A stretch of 64,000 nucleotides of DNA. It comes from Streptomyces sp. NBC_01465. GTDB taxonomy: Bacteria; Actinomycetota; Actinomycetes; Streptomycetales; Streptomycetaceae. Shown piece by piece: positions 33,434 to 43,385 of the stretch (its first letter is position 1; every line of letters starts with the position of its first letter). Made by a program: the position numbers and the translations under genes. The stretch spans positions 7,316,001 through 7,380,000 of the forward strand of contig NZ_CP109467.1 in assembly GCF_036227325.1 (NCBI RefSeq), written 5' to 3'. Below the pieces are notes generated by a model. The model saw only the letters and a program-made list of their open reading frames with translations, was not told where the DNA came from and searched no databases.

Positions 33434-36400
33434 GTGACACGACGTACGCGGCCGCGCCGTGCGGCAGCGGCAGCCGCGCTGACCGGGCTGATCGTCACCG
33501 GAGCCCTCACCGGCGCCGGTGCCGCGCCCGCAGGCGCGGCGGAAGACACGGCGGAGGACACGGCGTTCACGCAGGGCTTCGAATCGGGCGCACTGCCCGA
33601 CGGCTGGCGCATCACCGAAGGGTCGTTCGGGCAACTCGTCACCGACAGGGCCCAGTTCCACAACAGCGCGACGCCCTACCTCCGCGAAGGCAACTGGCAC
33701 CTCTCCACCCTGGAGACCCCCACCCAGACCCCCAGCGACGGCTACCGGGGCACCGTCGTCTCGCCCGCCTTCACCCTCACCCGGCCCACCGTGACCATGC
33801 TGGTCGGCGGCGGCTCGTCGGCCACGACCTATGTGGCGCTGTGCGCGTACGACGCAGCCGCGGCGGACGGCTGCGGACACGAGATCGCCCAGGCGCACGG
33901 CGCCAACTCCGAGGTCATGCAGTACCGCACGCTCGACGGCACCTCCGCCGTCGGCCGACAGGTCGTACTGAAGGTCGTCGACCACTCCACCGGCAGCTGG
34001 GGCCACGTCACCCTCGACGACATCCGCGCCAATGTTCCCCCTGCGGCCACCGCGCCCCGGGTGGACCGTACGAAGACGGCCGTGCACCTGACCTGGACCG
34101 CCGCCCCCGACCCGACGGTCACCGGTTACGCCGTCTACCGCTCCACGCAGCAGAGTTCGGGCTATACCCGGCTGGGCACGGCCACCTCGGCCACGTACAG
34201 CGACAGCACCGCGGGCGCCACCGGTACGTACTTCTACCGGATCGCCGCCGTCGACGCGGGCGGCGCCGAGTCCGAGCCCGTCACCACCCTCGCCCGCCCC
34301 TACACCGATCTGCGGGCGAAGGGCTCACCCGTCACCTACGAGGGCGACACGCTCAGCGACACCCGCTTCGCGGTCGGCCCGCTCGGTTCCGCCGGCATCG
34401 TGCAGGACGGCACCGGCGCCCGCCCCACCTGGTGGATCTTCAACAACATCGGGCAGCTCGCCTCCGGTGGCTGGCAGAACACCCCCGACACCTACACCAA
34501 GGGCAAGGTGCCCAACAGTTTCTTCGCCGTACGGGCCCAGCAGGACGGCGGGCAGCCCGTCGTCCGTGCGCTGCAGACCACCGGCGTCGGCGCGTTCCCG
34601 GCGATGAAGTCGCTGAAGTTCCAGGGCGAGTACCCGCTCGCCGACTACGCCTTCCAGGACGACCAGCTCCCCGTCCAGGTCTCCGAGAACGTCCTCAACC
34701 CGATGATCCCCGGAGACACCAAGGACTCCGCGATCCCCACCGCGATGTACCGCTTCACCCTGAAGAACCCGTCGGACAAGCCGGTCACCGTCTCCCTGCT
34801 CGCCTCGCAGCAGAACGCGGTCGGCTTCAGCGGCTACGACACCATCGGCGGCGCCGACGACCGGGTGGTCGCCGGGTACGGCGGCAACCACACCGAAGTC
34901 GCCTCCACCACCGGGGCGAAGCCCGCCACGAGCCTGCGGATGTCGGGTGCCACCGGCGCCGGCACCATGAACCTCACGGCGTACGGCGACGACATCTCGG
35001 CCAGCTCCTCCTGGGACACCCTGAGCACGCTCAAGGACGACCTCGCCGCCGACGGCGAACTGTCCGGCCCCGCCACCGCGGACAGCCCGGCCGCGCAGAC
35101 CACCGTCGACGGGGCGCTGTCCGTCAAGGTCACCCTCGCACCGGGCGCGTCCAGGACCGTCCCGGTCAACCTCAACTGGCACTTCCCCGGCGCCAAGAAC
35201 CCCAACGGGGGCGACGGCCGCCAGTACGAGAACTGGTGGACCGGCGCGGACGACGTCGCGGACTACGTCACCGCCCACTACGACCAACTGCTGGGCGACA
35301 CCACCGCCTACCACGACTCCCTCTACAACACGAACATGCCCCGGTATCTGATCGACCGGGTCTCCGCCGCCACCGCCGTCCTCCACTCACCCTCCGTCTG
35401 GTGGGCCAGGAACGGCTTCTTCGGCGCCCGCGAAGGCTGGGGCTGCTGCCCGGGCATGCCCACCCATGTCTTCCACTACGCCCAGGCACAGGCCTGGCTC
35501 TGGCCGGAGGTCGGCCGGCGCTGGACCCAGCAGTGGCTCGACAACACCGACACCGCGGGCAAGATCCCGATGCGCTTCAGCGGCGACAGCAGCTTCACCA
35601 TGGACGGCCAGACCGGCGTGATCCTCTCCGCGTACCGCACCTACGAGACGACCGACAAGGCCTGGCTGGACGCCAACTGGCCCACGGTCAAACGCGCCAT
35701 GGACTACGTGGTGAACCTCGGCGACCAGGACCACGACGGCATCCTCACCGGCTCCTTCAACACCACCCTGGACGGCGGCGAGACCGGCAACGGCTCCTGG
35801 CTCGGCTCCCTGTACCTCGCCTCGGTCCACGCCTCCCAGAAGATGGCGGAGGCCGAGGGCGACACCGCGACCGCCGCCCTCTACTCCTCGATCTACGAGA
35901 AGGGCCGGGTCACCGGCGAGAAGGACTACTTCAACGGCGAGTACTACACGGAGATCAACAACGGCACCGGCGCCTCCTACGGCAACGGCTCCGAGATCGA
36001 CATGCTGCTCGGCCAGTGGTGGTCGACCCAGCTCGGCCTCGGCGACATCTACGACACCGCGCACATGAACACCGCGGCGAAGAACCTCTTCACCGACAAC
36101 TACCGGGACAACCTCCTGGGCGACACCCCCTACTCCGGGTACAACTACGCCCACCAGTTCCGCCAGTACGCCCTTGAAACCGACGGCGGACTGCAGATGA
36201 CGACCTGGCCGCACCACGACCAGCCCTCCAACACCCCGCTCTACTACGATGAGTTGATGTCGGGCTTCGAGTACTCGGCGGCCTCCCTGATGCTCCAGCG
36301 CGGTCAGGTCGACGAGGGCCTCAAGGTCGTCAAGGCGGTCTCCGACCGCTACAACGGCGTGGCGCGCAAGGGCCCGTACATCAACATGAGCACCTGCTCC

Positions 36401-36844
36401 ACAGGCGACGGCACCGGCAGCCCCTTCGGGGACGACGAGTGCGGCAAGTACTACGGGCGCACCCTCTCCTCGTACTCGCTGCTCACCGCGCTCCAGGGCT
36501 TCAGTTGGAACGCGCCGGAGGGGGCCATGGCCTTCAACCCGACCTGGCAGCCCGAGAACCACAAGTCATTCTTCTCCACCGGCGACGCCTGGGGCACCTT
36601 CACCCAGAAGCGCACCGGCGGCAAGCAGACCGACACCCTCCAGGTCAGGCACGGCAGCCTTGACGTGCGCACCCTCACCCTCAAGGTGCCCGAGGTCAAG
36701 GGCACGCTCACACTCAAGGGTGTCGGCAGCAAGGGCCCCCTCCAGGGCGCGCAGTTGAAGCGTGACGGCGACACGGTCACCGTCACGCTCGCTGCGGCAC
36801 ACACCTTCGCGAAGGGGGAGAAGCTGACCGTCACGCTCGGCTGA
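33434..36844 (+). CDS. Secreted GH116-type beta-glucosidase with N-terminal Fn3 module
   Basis: An exported enzyme of about 1136 residues. GTG 33434 follows AGAGGTGG closely and starts a classic signal peptide (TRRTRPRRAAAAAALTGL to about AGAA); ATG 33410 is an alternative. A beta-sandwich binding domain covers about 40-190, and a fibronectin type III domain about 200-285 (HLTWTAAPDPTVTGYAVYRS). The GBA2-like N-terminal domain is about 290-580, and the GH116 alpha/alpha barrel about 620-1030 (CCPGMPTHVFHYAQAQAWLWPE, DHDGILTGSF, NGSEIDMLLGQWW). GH116 removes beta-linked glucose or related sugars. Operator C precedes it. Confidence 0.82.
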   Translation: MTRRTRPRRAAAAAALTGLIVTGALTGAGAAPAGAAEDTAEDTAFTQGFESGALPDGWRITEGSFGQLVTDRAQFHNSATPYLREGNWHLSTLETPTQTPSDGYRGTVVSPAFTLTRPTVTMLVGGGSSATTYVALCAYDAAAADGCGHEIAQAHGANSEVMQYRTLDGTSAVGRQVVLKVVDHSTGSWGHVTLDDIRANVPPAATAPRVDRTKTAVHLTWTAAPDPTVTGYAVYRSTQQSSGYTRLGTATSATYSDSTAGATGTYFYRIAAVDAGGAESEPVTTLARPYTDLRAKGSPVTYEGDTLSDTRFAVGPLGSAGIVQDGTGARPTWWIFNNIGQLASGGWQNTPDTYTKGKVPNSFFAVRAQQDGGQPVVRALQTTGVGAFPAMKSLKFQGEYPLADYAFQDDQLPVQVSENVLNPMIPGDTKDSAIPTAMYRFTLKNPSDKPVTVSLLASQQNAVGFSGYDTIGGADDRVVAGYGGNHTEVASTTGAKPATSLRMSGATGAGTMNLTAYGDDISASSSWDTLSTLKDDLAADGELSGPATADSPAAQTTVDGALSVKVTLAPGASRTVPVNLNWHFPGAKNPNGGDGRQYENWWTGADDVADYVTAHYDQLLGDTTAYHDSLYNTNMPRYLIDRVSAATAVLHSPSVWWARNGFFGAREGWGCCPGMPTHVFHYAQAQAWLWPEVGRRWTQQWLDNTDTAGKIPMRFSGDSSFTMDGQTGVILSAYRTYETTDKAWLDANWPTVKRAMDYVVNLGDQDHDGILTGSFNTTLDGGETGNGSWLGSLYLASVHASQKMAEAEGDTATAALYSSIYEKGRVTGEKDYFNGEYYTEINNGTGASYGNGSEIDMLLGQWWSTQLGLGDIYDTAHMNTAAKNLFTDNYRDNLLGDTPYSGYNYAHQFRQYALETDGGLQMTTWPHHDQPSNTPLYYDELMSGFEYSAASLMLQRGQVDEGLKVVKAVSDRYNGVARKGPYINMSTCSTGDGTGSPFGDDECGKYYGRTLSSYSLLTALQGFSWNAPEGAMAFNPTWQPENHKSFFSTGDAWGTFTQKRTGGKQTDTLQVRHGSLDVRTLTLKVPEVKGTLTLKGVGSKGPLQGAQLKRDGDTVTVTLAAAHTFAKGEKLTVTLG

Positions 36845-37733
36845 GCGGGGGCAGGCGTCCGCCGAACTCGTCCATGAAGCGGTCCACCATGGCGAGTTCG
36901 GCGGCGTCCAGCGTCCAGCCGGGCGCCCTGCAGTGCGCCGAGGCGAACCAGCCGCGGCGCACCGAGATCGCCTTCTCCGCGGCCACGATCAGCTCCACGT
37001 GCTGCATCCAGTACGAGAGGTACGGCAGCAGCGCGGAGTGCAGGGCGAGGGCGGCCGGCCGGTCGTCCTCGTGCCATGCCCGCCAGATCTCCTGGTACAG
37101 CTCGGTGAACGAGCATCCCGGCTGGACTCCGGCCGCACCGCGCCGGAGCGCGTCGGGCAACTGCAGCCCTGCGTAGCCGACCAGCGCGGGGAGCTCCAGC
37201 GCGCTGATGAGCCGGCCCGGCGGCGCCGACTCCACCTTCACGTAGCCGAGGTTGGGGTGGCGCCCGGCCAGTGCGTGGATCGCGGCCGCGTCCAGGCTCG
37301 TCCCCGTCTGCGCGGGCGCGTACTGCAGGACGACCGGCAGCGGAGCCACCGCGTCCAGTACGGCACCGAGATGGGCCAGCACCGCATCGCGGGAGGGGCC
37401 GAGGAGGTACGGCGGCAGCAGATTGAGGGCGCCCGCGCCTCGTTCCGCGGCCCGCCGGGCCACCTCCACCGCCACCACGGTGGCATGGTCGGGCACCGAG
37501 ACGACGGCGGTGAACCCCGCCACCCCCGCGGTCGCGCCGAGCAGCCGGTCGGTCAGCAACTCCCGCTCCGCGCCGGTGAGTTTGTGGAACTCCGAGGCGT
37601 ACCCGGGAAACATCACCGAACCGACACCCGTGGCGAGCACCGCCTCCACCACCCGGTCGAAGCCGGGCAGATCGAGCGATCCGTCGTCCAGGAAGGGCAC
37701 TTCGAGTACGGGGCTCACTCCGCCGATCGTCAT
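36831..37733 (-). CDS. Dihydrodipicolinate-synthase-family lyase/aldolase
   Basis: A 300-residue TIM-barrel enzyme from ATG 37733, two bases after the dehydratase stop. It retains the Schiff-base lysine (NLGYVKVESAP) and the catalytic Tyr region (PVVLQYAPAQTG). The binding loop reads GYASEFHKLTGAER where lysine-pathway enzymes have GTTGE, so a substrate other than pyruvate plus aspartate semialdehyde is likely. Next to an IlvD/EDD dehydratase, family members split or dehydrate 2-keto-3-deoxy sugar acids. The end overlaps the convergent GH116 gene by 14 bases. Confidence 0.88.
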   Translation of the reverse strand: MTIGGVSPVLEVPFLDDGSLDLPGFDRVVEAVLATGVGSVMFPGYASEFHKLTGAERELLTDRLLGATAGVAGFTAVVSVPDHATVVAVEVARRAAERGAGALNLLPPYLLGPSRDAVLAHLGAVLDAVAPLPVVLQYAPAQTGTSLDAAAIHALAGRHPNLGYVKVESAPPGRLISALELPALVGYAGLQLPDALRRGAAGVQPGCSFTELYQEIWRAWHEDDRPAALALHSALLPYLSYWMQHVELIVAAEKAISVRRGWFASAHCRAPGWTLDAAELAMVDRFMDEFGGRLPPLSRA

Positions 37734-37735
37734 GG

Positions 37736-39466
37736 TCAGAACGCCTTTCGCGGTACGTCGCTGCCGCTGGACCCGACCAGGAAGTCCAGGTCGCACCCCC
37801 GGTCCGCCTGGAGCACATGCTCGACATGGAGCCGGGTGAATCCGCGCCCCGCGCCCTTCGGCGGCGGCGGAGCGGTCCATTGCGCCCGCCGGGCCTCCAG
37901 CACCTCCGGCCCGACCAGCAGATCGAGCCGGCGCGCGGGGACGTCGAGGAGGATCCGGTCGCCGGTCCGCACCAGCGCGAGCGGCCCGCCGACGGCCGAC
38001 TCCGGGGCCACGTGCAGGATGCAGGTCCCGTACGCCGTCCCGCTCATCCGCGCATCGCTGATCCGCACCATGTCGGTGACCCCGGCCTCCAGAAGCCTGC
38101 GGGGGAGCGGGAGATTGCCCGCCTCCGGCATCCCCGGATAGCCGCGCGGGCCCATGCCCCGTACGACCAGGACGGTGTCGGCGGTGACCTCGAGCTCCGG
38201 GTCGTCCGCCGCGGCCGTGTACTCCTCCAGCGAGTCGAAGACCAGCGCGGGCCCCTCGTGGACCAGCAACTCCTCTGCCGCGGCGGACTGTTTGACGACC
38301 GCCCCGCCGGGCGCGAGGGTGCCGCGCAGCACGGCGATTCCGCTGCCCGCGGCCTGCACGGGGTCGTCCACCGTACGGATCACGGCCGCGTCGTACACCT
38401 CGGCGTCCTTGCACTCCACGGTCAGCGGGCGCCCGGTGACGGTGAGCGGCGTCGGATGCAGCAGTTCGCGGATCCGGGTGACCAGTGCGGGCACCCCGCC
38501 CGCGTACGCGAACTCCTCCATCAGGAAGCGGCCGCTGGGCATCAGGTCGACCAGCAGCGGAACGCGGCGTGCGATGCGGTCGAAGTCGTCCAGTTCCAGG
38601 GGTACTTCGGCCCGGCCCGCGATGGCCAGCAGATGCAGCACGGCATTGGTGGAGCCGCCGATCGCCGCATTGACGACGATGGCGTTCTCGAAGGCCTCCC
38701 GGGTCAGGATCCGCCCCGGCGTGAGCCCCTCGCGGGCCAGCTCGACGGCCCGCGCACCGGTCTCCTCGGCCAGTACGGTGCGTCGCGCGTCGACGGCGGG
38801 CAGGGCCGCGCCGCCCGGCAGCATCATGCCGAGCGCCTCCGCGAGACAGGCCATGGTGGAGGCGGTGCCCATGGTCATGCAGTGCCCGGCCGAGCGGTTG
38901 AGGCAGGACTCGAAGTCGGTGAACTCCCGCTCGCCGATCCGCCCGGCCCGCAACTCCTCGCTCATCCGCCAGATGTCGGTCCCCGAGCCGACCGCCGTGC
39001 CCTTGAAGCGGCCGTTGAGCATCGGCCCGCCCGTCAGCACGATCGAGGGAAGATCGGCGCTCGCCGCGCCCATGATCGCCGCCGGGGTGGTCTTGTCACA
39101 GCCCGTCAGGAGCACGGCGGCGTCCAGGGGGTTGGCGCGCAGCGCCTCCTCGACGTCGATCGCCATCAGATTGCGGTACATCATCGAGGACGGCCGCAGA
39201 AAGGGCTCGCCCGGCGAGAACACCGGGAATTCCAGGGGCAGTCCGCCCGCCCGCAGGATGCCGCGCCTGACCGCGTCCGCCAGACCCGTCAAGTGCCGGT
39301 TGCAGGGCGTGAGATCGGACGCGGACTGGCAGATGCCGACGACCGGCTGCCCGTCGAACGCCCAGGAACCGAGGCCGGTGGCCCGCAGATGGTGCCGGGC
39401 TATGAACCCGTTCTTGATGTCCCCGCCGAACCACTCGCGGCTGCGCAGATTCTTGTCGATGTCCAC
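37736..39466 (-). CDS. IlvD/EDD-family sugar-acid dehydratase
   Basis: A 576-residue iron-sulfur dehydratase. Cluster cysteines are visible in TPCNRHLTGL, LLTGCDKTTPAAIMG and RSAGHCMTMGTASTM; the substrate and magnesium region includes GSGTDIWRM. The length and SREWFGG start match the arabonate/xylonate/fuconate dehydratase group more than the branched-chain amino-acid enzyme. It starts at GTG 39466 with no clear ribosome site, only TAAGTT 7-12 bases upstream, so the mRNA may be leaderless. It is the first gene of a two-gene unit with the aldolase-like gene, behind operator A. Confidence 0.9.
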   Translation of the reverse strand: MDIDKNLRSREWFGGDIKNGFIARHHLRATGLGSWAFDGQPVVGICQSASDLTPCNRHLTGLADAVRRGILRAGGLPLEFPVFSPGEPFLRPSSMMYRNLMAIDVEEALRANPLDAAVLLTGCDKTTPAAIMGAASADLPSIVLTGGPMLNGRFKGTAVGSGTDIWRMSEELRAGRIGEREFTDFESCLNRSAGHCMTMGTASTMACLAEALGMMLPGGAALPAVDARRTVLAEETGARAVELAREGLTPGRILTREAFENAIVVNAAIGGSTNAVLHLLAIAGRAEVPLELDDFDRIARRVPLLVDLMPSGRFLMEEFAYAGGVPALVTRIRELLHPTPLTVTGRPLTVECKDAEVYDAAVIRTVDDPVQAAGSGIAVLRGTLAPGGAVVKQSAAAEELLVHEGPALVFDSLEEYTAAADDPELEVTADTVLVVRGMGPRGYPGMPEAGNLPLPRRLLEAGVTDMVRISDARMSGTAYGTCILHVAPESAVGGPLALVRTGDRILLDVPARRLDLLVGPEVLEARRAQWTAPPPPKGAGRGFTRLHVEHVLQADRGCDLDFLVGSSGSDVPRKAF

Positions 39467-39474
39467 CTCGGCAA

Positions 39475-39495
39475 CTTAGCAGCTAGGCTGCATAG
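39475..39495 (-). promoter_or_regulatory. Operator site A, before the dehydratase operon
   Basis: Halves CTTAGCAGC and GCTGCATAG around a TAG centre on the plus strand. Read leftward, the CTTAGC end gives GCTAAGTT, a -10-like element ending seven bases from the GTG start of the dehydratase. This is the best-matching of four sites and fits direct repression. Confidence 0.72.
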
Positions 39496-39525
39496 CGGTC
39501 ACAACTTTGGAGAGATCTCTCGTCG

Positions 39526-39546
39526 GGTAGCTGCTTATCTGTTAAG
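39526..39546 (+). promoter_or_regulatory. Operator site B, before GH101
   Basis: A more diverged copy (GGTAGCTGC and TCTGTTAAG halves). Its final TTAAG plus T is the -10-like element, seven bases from the GH101 ATG. The spacing from TAAGT to the start codon equals that of site A on the other strand, although the two genes are unrelated. Confidence 0.6.
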
Positions 39547-39554
39547 TACGTGGC

Positions 39555-42500
39555 ATGCATAGATTCCCTCGCGCAGGCATGCTCCTGGCGGCAACTCTGG
39601 CGCTGTCGCCGGTCGTTGTGCCCCAGGCCGCCACGGCGGCCGAGACCCCGACGGGTCCCCTCGTCATCGGCTCCGGTGCACTTCAGGTGCGTACCGGAGT
39701 CGACTTCCCGTACGTCGTCGACTACCAGGACCGCGCCACCGGCGCCGTCGTCGACGGCCGGAGCACCCCGCTCCACACCGTCGTCCTCAACGGAAAGCCC
39801 TACCAGGCGGACGGGAAGGCGACAGTCCACGGATCCACCGTCACCTACCGGCTGACCTTCCCCGGCCTCGACGGCGTACGGATCGACGCACAGCTCGGCG
39901 TCAGCGGCACCCAAGTCACCTTCCGCATCACGAAGATCACCGACACCGACGCCTTCCGCATCGGCACCATCGACATCCCCGGACAGAACCTGCTGTCCGT
40001 ACGCGGCGACCAGCCCGGCGCCCATGTCACCGCAGCCCGCGTCGACCCCGACAAGAACGGCCACGGCGACACGTTCACCGCCGTCACCGACGACACCCCC
40101 GCCGACGCGGCGCCGCAGGGATCGGCGTACGCCATCGTCAACACCGACCAGCTGGCGGCCGCGATCGAGACCAACTCCGTACAGGACACGGCCAGCAGCG
40201 AGAACACCCGCGTCCAGCGCCAGGCCGTGAAGACCGGCTCCACCACCGAGGTCGGCGTCTCCAGCGGCCAGTGGACCTACCGCGCCAAGGGCTCACCCTT
40301 CACCGAGGAACTCCCCTGGGCGAAGGTCGTGATCACCGGCGACCGCAACACCGACCACAAGGTCGACTGGCAGGACGGCGCCATCGCCTTCCGCTCCATC
40401 GGCGTCAAGGCCAAGGGCGCCGACGAGACCCCGGACCGCGTGATCGCCCACATCCCCTTCAACTTCGCCAGCTACGCGAGCAACCCCTTTCTGAAGACCC
40501 TCGACAACGTCAAACGCATCTCGCTGTCCACCGACGGCCTCGGCCAGCTCGCCATCCTCAAGGGGTACGCACAGGAGGGCCACGATTCCGCCCACCCCGA
40601 CTACGGCGGCAACTACAACACCCGCGCCGGCGGCCTCGCCGACCTCAACGCCCTGGCGAAGGAGGGCAAGAAGTGGGGCGCCTCCTTCGGCGTCCACGTC
40701 AATACGACCGAGGCGTACCCCGAGGCGAAGAACTTCAGCGACACCCTCGTCGACCCCAAGGCGAAGGGCTGGGACTGGCTCGGCCAGTCGTACTACATCG
40801 ACCAGCGCCGCGACCTGACCAGCGGCGATGTCGCCAAGCGCTTCCAACAGCTGCGCGACGAGACCGACCCCAACCTCAAGTTCCTCTACATCGACGTCTA
40901 CTACTCCCACGGCTGGGTGTCGGACCGGCTGCAGAGCGAACTCCGCAAGCAGGGCTGGGAGATCGGCACCGAGTGGGGCGACAAGATGGAGCGCTCCTCC
41001 CTCTGGTCGCACTGGGCGAACGAGCCGAGCTACGGCGGCGACGCCAACCGCGGCATCAACTCCCAGGTCATCCGTTTCATCCGCAACGGCGAGAAGGACG
41101 TCTGGATCGACAACCCGCTGCTGGGCTCCGCCAACATCAAGGAGTGGGAGGGCTGGGGCGGTCAGAGTGACTGGACGAAGTTCTACGCGAACATCTGGAA
41201 CCGCAACCTGCCCGCCAAGTTCCTCCAGAAGCAGCGGATCACCGAGTGGACCGACCACGAGGTGAAGCTCACCGGAGGCGTCCGCGTCAGCGATGCGACC
41301 GGCACCCGCCAGGTCTACGTCGGCGACGACAAGGTCCAGGACGGCGGCGCCTACCTCCTGCCCTGGGACGGCGACAAGGCCTACCACTGGAACCCGGCGG
41401 GCGGCACGACCACGTGGCCCGTACCCGCGCAGTGGAAGCACGAGCAGTCGGTCACCCTCTACCGGCTCACCGACCAGGGCAAGGTGAAGGTCGCCACGCT
41501 CCCGGTGCAGGACGGCAAGGTCGCGCTCACCGCCGACAAGGGCGTCGCGTACGTCCTCTACCGCGACCGGGCGAAGAAGACCCCGGCCCCCGCCTTCGGC
41601 CAGGGCTCCCACGTCACGGACCCCGGCTTCGACTCCGGCACCCTGAACGCCTGGAAGACCGACGGCACGGCATCGGTCCAGCGCAATGCCGCAGGCCAGT
41701 ACGAGGCCGTGATCCCCGCCTCCACCACTGCGACCACTCTCGCCACCTCCCTCAACGGCCTGACCCCCGGCACGCGTTACGCCGCATCCGTCTGGGCGCA
41801 GGTGCAGCCGGGGAAGACCCGCAAGGTCACCCTCACGGCGGGCGGCGCCGACAACTGGATCGACCGCTCGACCGCCAAGGACGCCTTCGCCTACGACGAC
41901 AAGGCCGGTACGTACTTCCAGCGGATCACCGTCCGCTTCACCGCCACCGCCAGGACCGCACGGCTCGTGGTCGCGGCGGATCCGGGTGACGCCCAGGTGA
42001 AACTGGACGACGTCCGGGTCGTCGCCACCACCAAGACGGAGCAGCAGGGCACCGTCGCCCACTGGGACTTCGAGGACAACGAACAGGGCTGGGGCCCCTT
42101 CGTCGAGACGGAGCCCGGCGGCCCGAGGACCGTACGCTCCGAGAAGCACGCCCCGTACACCCAGTCCGGCTGGAACGGGAATCTCACCGACCAGGTCCTG
42201 GACGGCAGTTGGTCGCTGAAGTCCCACGAGGAGGACCCGGCACTGCTCTACCGGACCGTGCCGCAGACCGTGCGGTTCCAGCCCGGCCACCGCTACAAGG
42301 TGTCCTTCGACTACCAGAACGCCTTCGCCGGCCAGTACGCCCTCTCCACCGGATACGACCGGGTCACCGCAAGCGGCTCGACGACTACGGAGACCGACCG
42401 GCAGCTCTTCGGGCAGCAGCGCACCACCGCCCGCTTCGACCACGAGTTCACCGCCGGGGACTGCGGCGACTCCTACGTGGGCCTGCGCAAGGTCGGATCG

Positions 42501-43340
42501 GGCGCCGACCAGTCCGACTTCGTCATGGACGACTTCACCGTGACCGACCTCGGCGCCACCGACGAGGCCACCCCCTGCGCGACGCTCGCCGTCGCACCCA
42601 GGGCGGGCAAGCTCGTCCCCGGCGGCGCCAACGACATCAACGTCACCTTCACCAACAGCGAGCGCACCGCGGCCACCGGCGTACGGACCGCACTGACCGT
42701 CCCCGTCGGCTGGACCGCCGCGCCGGCGACCACCGACACGCTCACCACCGTCGCCCCGGGTGCCTCGGGCACGGTGGTCTGGAAGGTCACCCCGCCCGCA
42801 GGCATCCCGGCGGGCACCTTCACCCTGAACGCGAGGGCCGACTACACGGCCGGCACCAAGCAGGTCTCGCTCACGGCCGCCGTCCAGGTCGCCACCGTGC
42901 CGCCGGACTATCTCCCGCAGGACCGGATCAGCATCGTCGACTTCGACAGCCAGGAGACGGAGGGGGAGAACACCCCGGCGGCCAACGCCCTCGACGGAGA
43001 CCCGGCCACCTGGTGGGGCAGCGCCTGGTCGTCGACGACCGCGCCCTTCCCGCACCACATCACGCTGGACCTCGGGGCCTCGTACCACCTCAAGGAGTTC
43101 AAGTACCTGCCCCGGCAGAACCAGGCCAACGACCGGATCAAGGACTACGAGGTCTACCTCTCGTCCGACGGCGTCACCTGGGGGCAGCCGGCTGCCAAGG
43201 GCAGCTGGCCCAACAGCACGGACGAGCAGACCGTCGCGCTGGGCGGGCAGAGCGCCAGGTACATCAAGCTGGTCGGCCTCAACTCGGTGAACGGGCAGCC
43301 GTACGGTGGTGCGGCGGAGCTCAATGTCCTGACGCAGTAG
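39555..43340 (+). CDS. Secreted GH101 endo-alpha-N-acetylgalactosaminidase-like enzyme
   Basis: A 1261-residue exported protein. The signal peptide is MHRFPRAGMLLAATLALS to about TAAE. A galactose-mutarotase-like N-domain covers about 35-280 and the GH101 barrel about 290-590. Candidate catalytic residues are Asp447 in KFLYIDVYYSHGW and Glu473 in IGTEWGDKME, placed as in known GH101 enzymes. Later modules are two jelly-roll regions (about 690-1010), a NEW3-type domain (about 1020-1110) and a C-terminal discoidin/CBM32 domain (about 1130-1260). GH101 frees Gal-beta-1,3-GalNAc from Ser/Thr O-glycans. No ribosome site precedes ATG 39555. Confidence 0.85.
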   Translation: MHRFPRAGMLLAATLALSPVVVPQAATAAETPTGPLVIGSGALQVRTGVDFPYVVDYQDRATGAVVDGRSTPLHTVVLNGKPYQADGKATVHGSTVTYRLTFPGLDGVRIDAQLGVSGTQVTFRITKITDTDAFRIGTIDIPGQNLLSVRGDQPGAHVTAARVDPDKNGHGDTFTAVTDDTPADAAPQGSAYAIVNTDQLAAAIETNSVQDTASSENTRVQRQAVKTGSTTEVGVSSGQWTYRAKGSPFTEELPWAKVVITGDRNTDHKVDWQDGAIAFRSIGVKAKGADETPDRVIAHIPFNFASYASNPFLKTLDNVKRISLSTDGLGQLAILKGYAQEGHDSAHPDYGGNYNTRAGGLADLNALAKEGKKWGASFGVHVNTTEAYPEAKNFSDTLVDPKAKGWDWLGQSYYIDQRRDLTSGDVAKRFQQLRDETDPNLKFLYIDVYYSHGWVSDRLQSELRKQGWEIGTEWGDKMERSSLWSHWANEPSYGGDANRGINSQVIRFIRNGEKDVWIDNPLLGSANIKEWEGWGGQSDWTKFYANIWNRNLPAKFLQKQRITEWTDHEVKLTGGVRVSDATGTRQVYVGDDKVQDGGAYLLPWDGDKAYHWNPAGGTTTWPVPAQWKHEQSVTLYRLTDQGKVKVATLPVQDGKVALTADKGVAYVLYRDRAKKTPAPAFGQGSHVTDPGFDSGTLNAWKTDGTASVQRNAAGQYEAVIPASTTATTLATSLNGLTPGTRYAASVWAQVQPGKTRKVTLTAGGADNWIDRSTAKDAFAYDDKAGTYFQRITVRFTATARTARLVVAADPGDAQVKLDDVRVVATTKTEQQGTVAHWDFEDNEQGWGPFVETEPGGPRTVRSEKHAPYTQSGWNGNLTDQVLDGSWSLKSHEEDPALLYRTVPQTVRFQPGHRYKVSFDYQNAFAGQYALSTGYDRVTASGSTTTETDRQLFGQQRTTARFDHEFTAGDCGDSYVGLRKVGSGADQSDFVMDDFTVTDLGATDEATPCATLAVAPRAGKLVPGGANDINVTFTNSERTAATGVRTALTVPVGWTAAPATTDTLTTVAPGASGTVVWKVTPPAGIPAGTFTLNARADYTAGTKQVSLTAAVQVATVPPDYLPQDRISIVDFDSQETEGENTPAANALDGDPATWWGSAWSSTTAPFPHHITLDLGASYHLKEFKYLPRQNQANDRIKDYEVYLSSDGVTWGQPAAKGSWPNSTDEQTVALGGQSARYIKLVGLNSVNGQPYGGAAELNVLTQ

Positions 43341-43353
43341 GGGAGTTGCAGTA

Positions 43354-43380
43354 CGGCCCTGCCCCCGCCGGGCAGGGCCG
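43354..43380. terminator. Hairpin terminator between GH101 and GntR genes
   Basis: An exact 11-base stem (CGGCCCTGCCC with GGGCAGGGCCG) around a five-base loop, in the gap between two convergent genes. There is no T-run, which is usual for streptomycete terminators, and it can serve both directions. Confidence 0.8.
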
Positions 43381-43385
43381 CGCCG

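Noticed and set aside
40293..43088. A 931-codon open frame opposite GH101
   Set aside because: Antisense shadow; GH101 catalytic motifs and signal peptide are on the plus strand.
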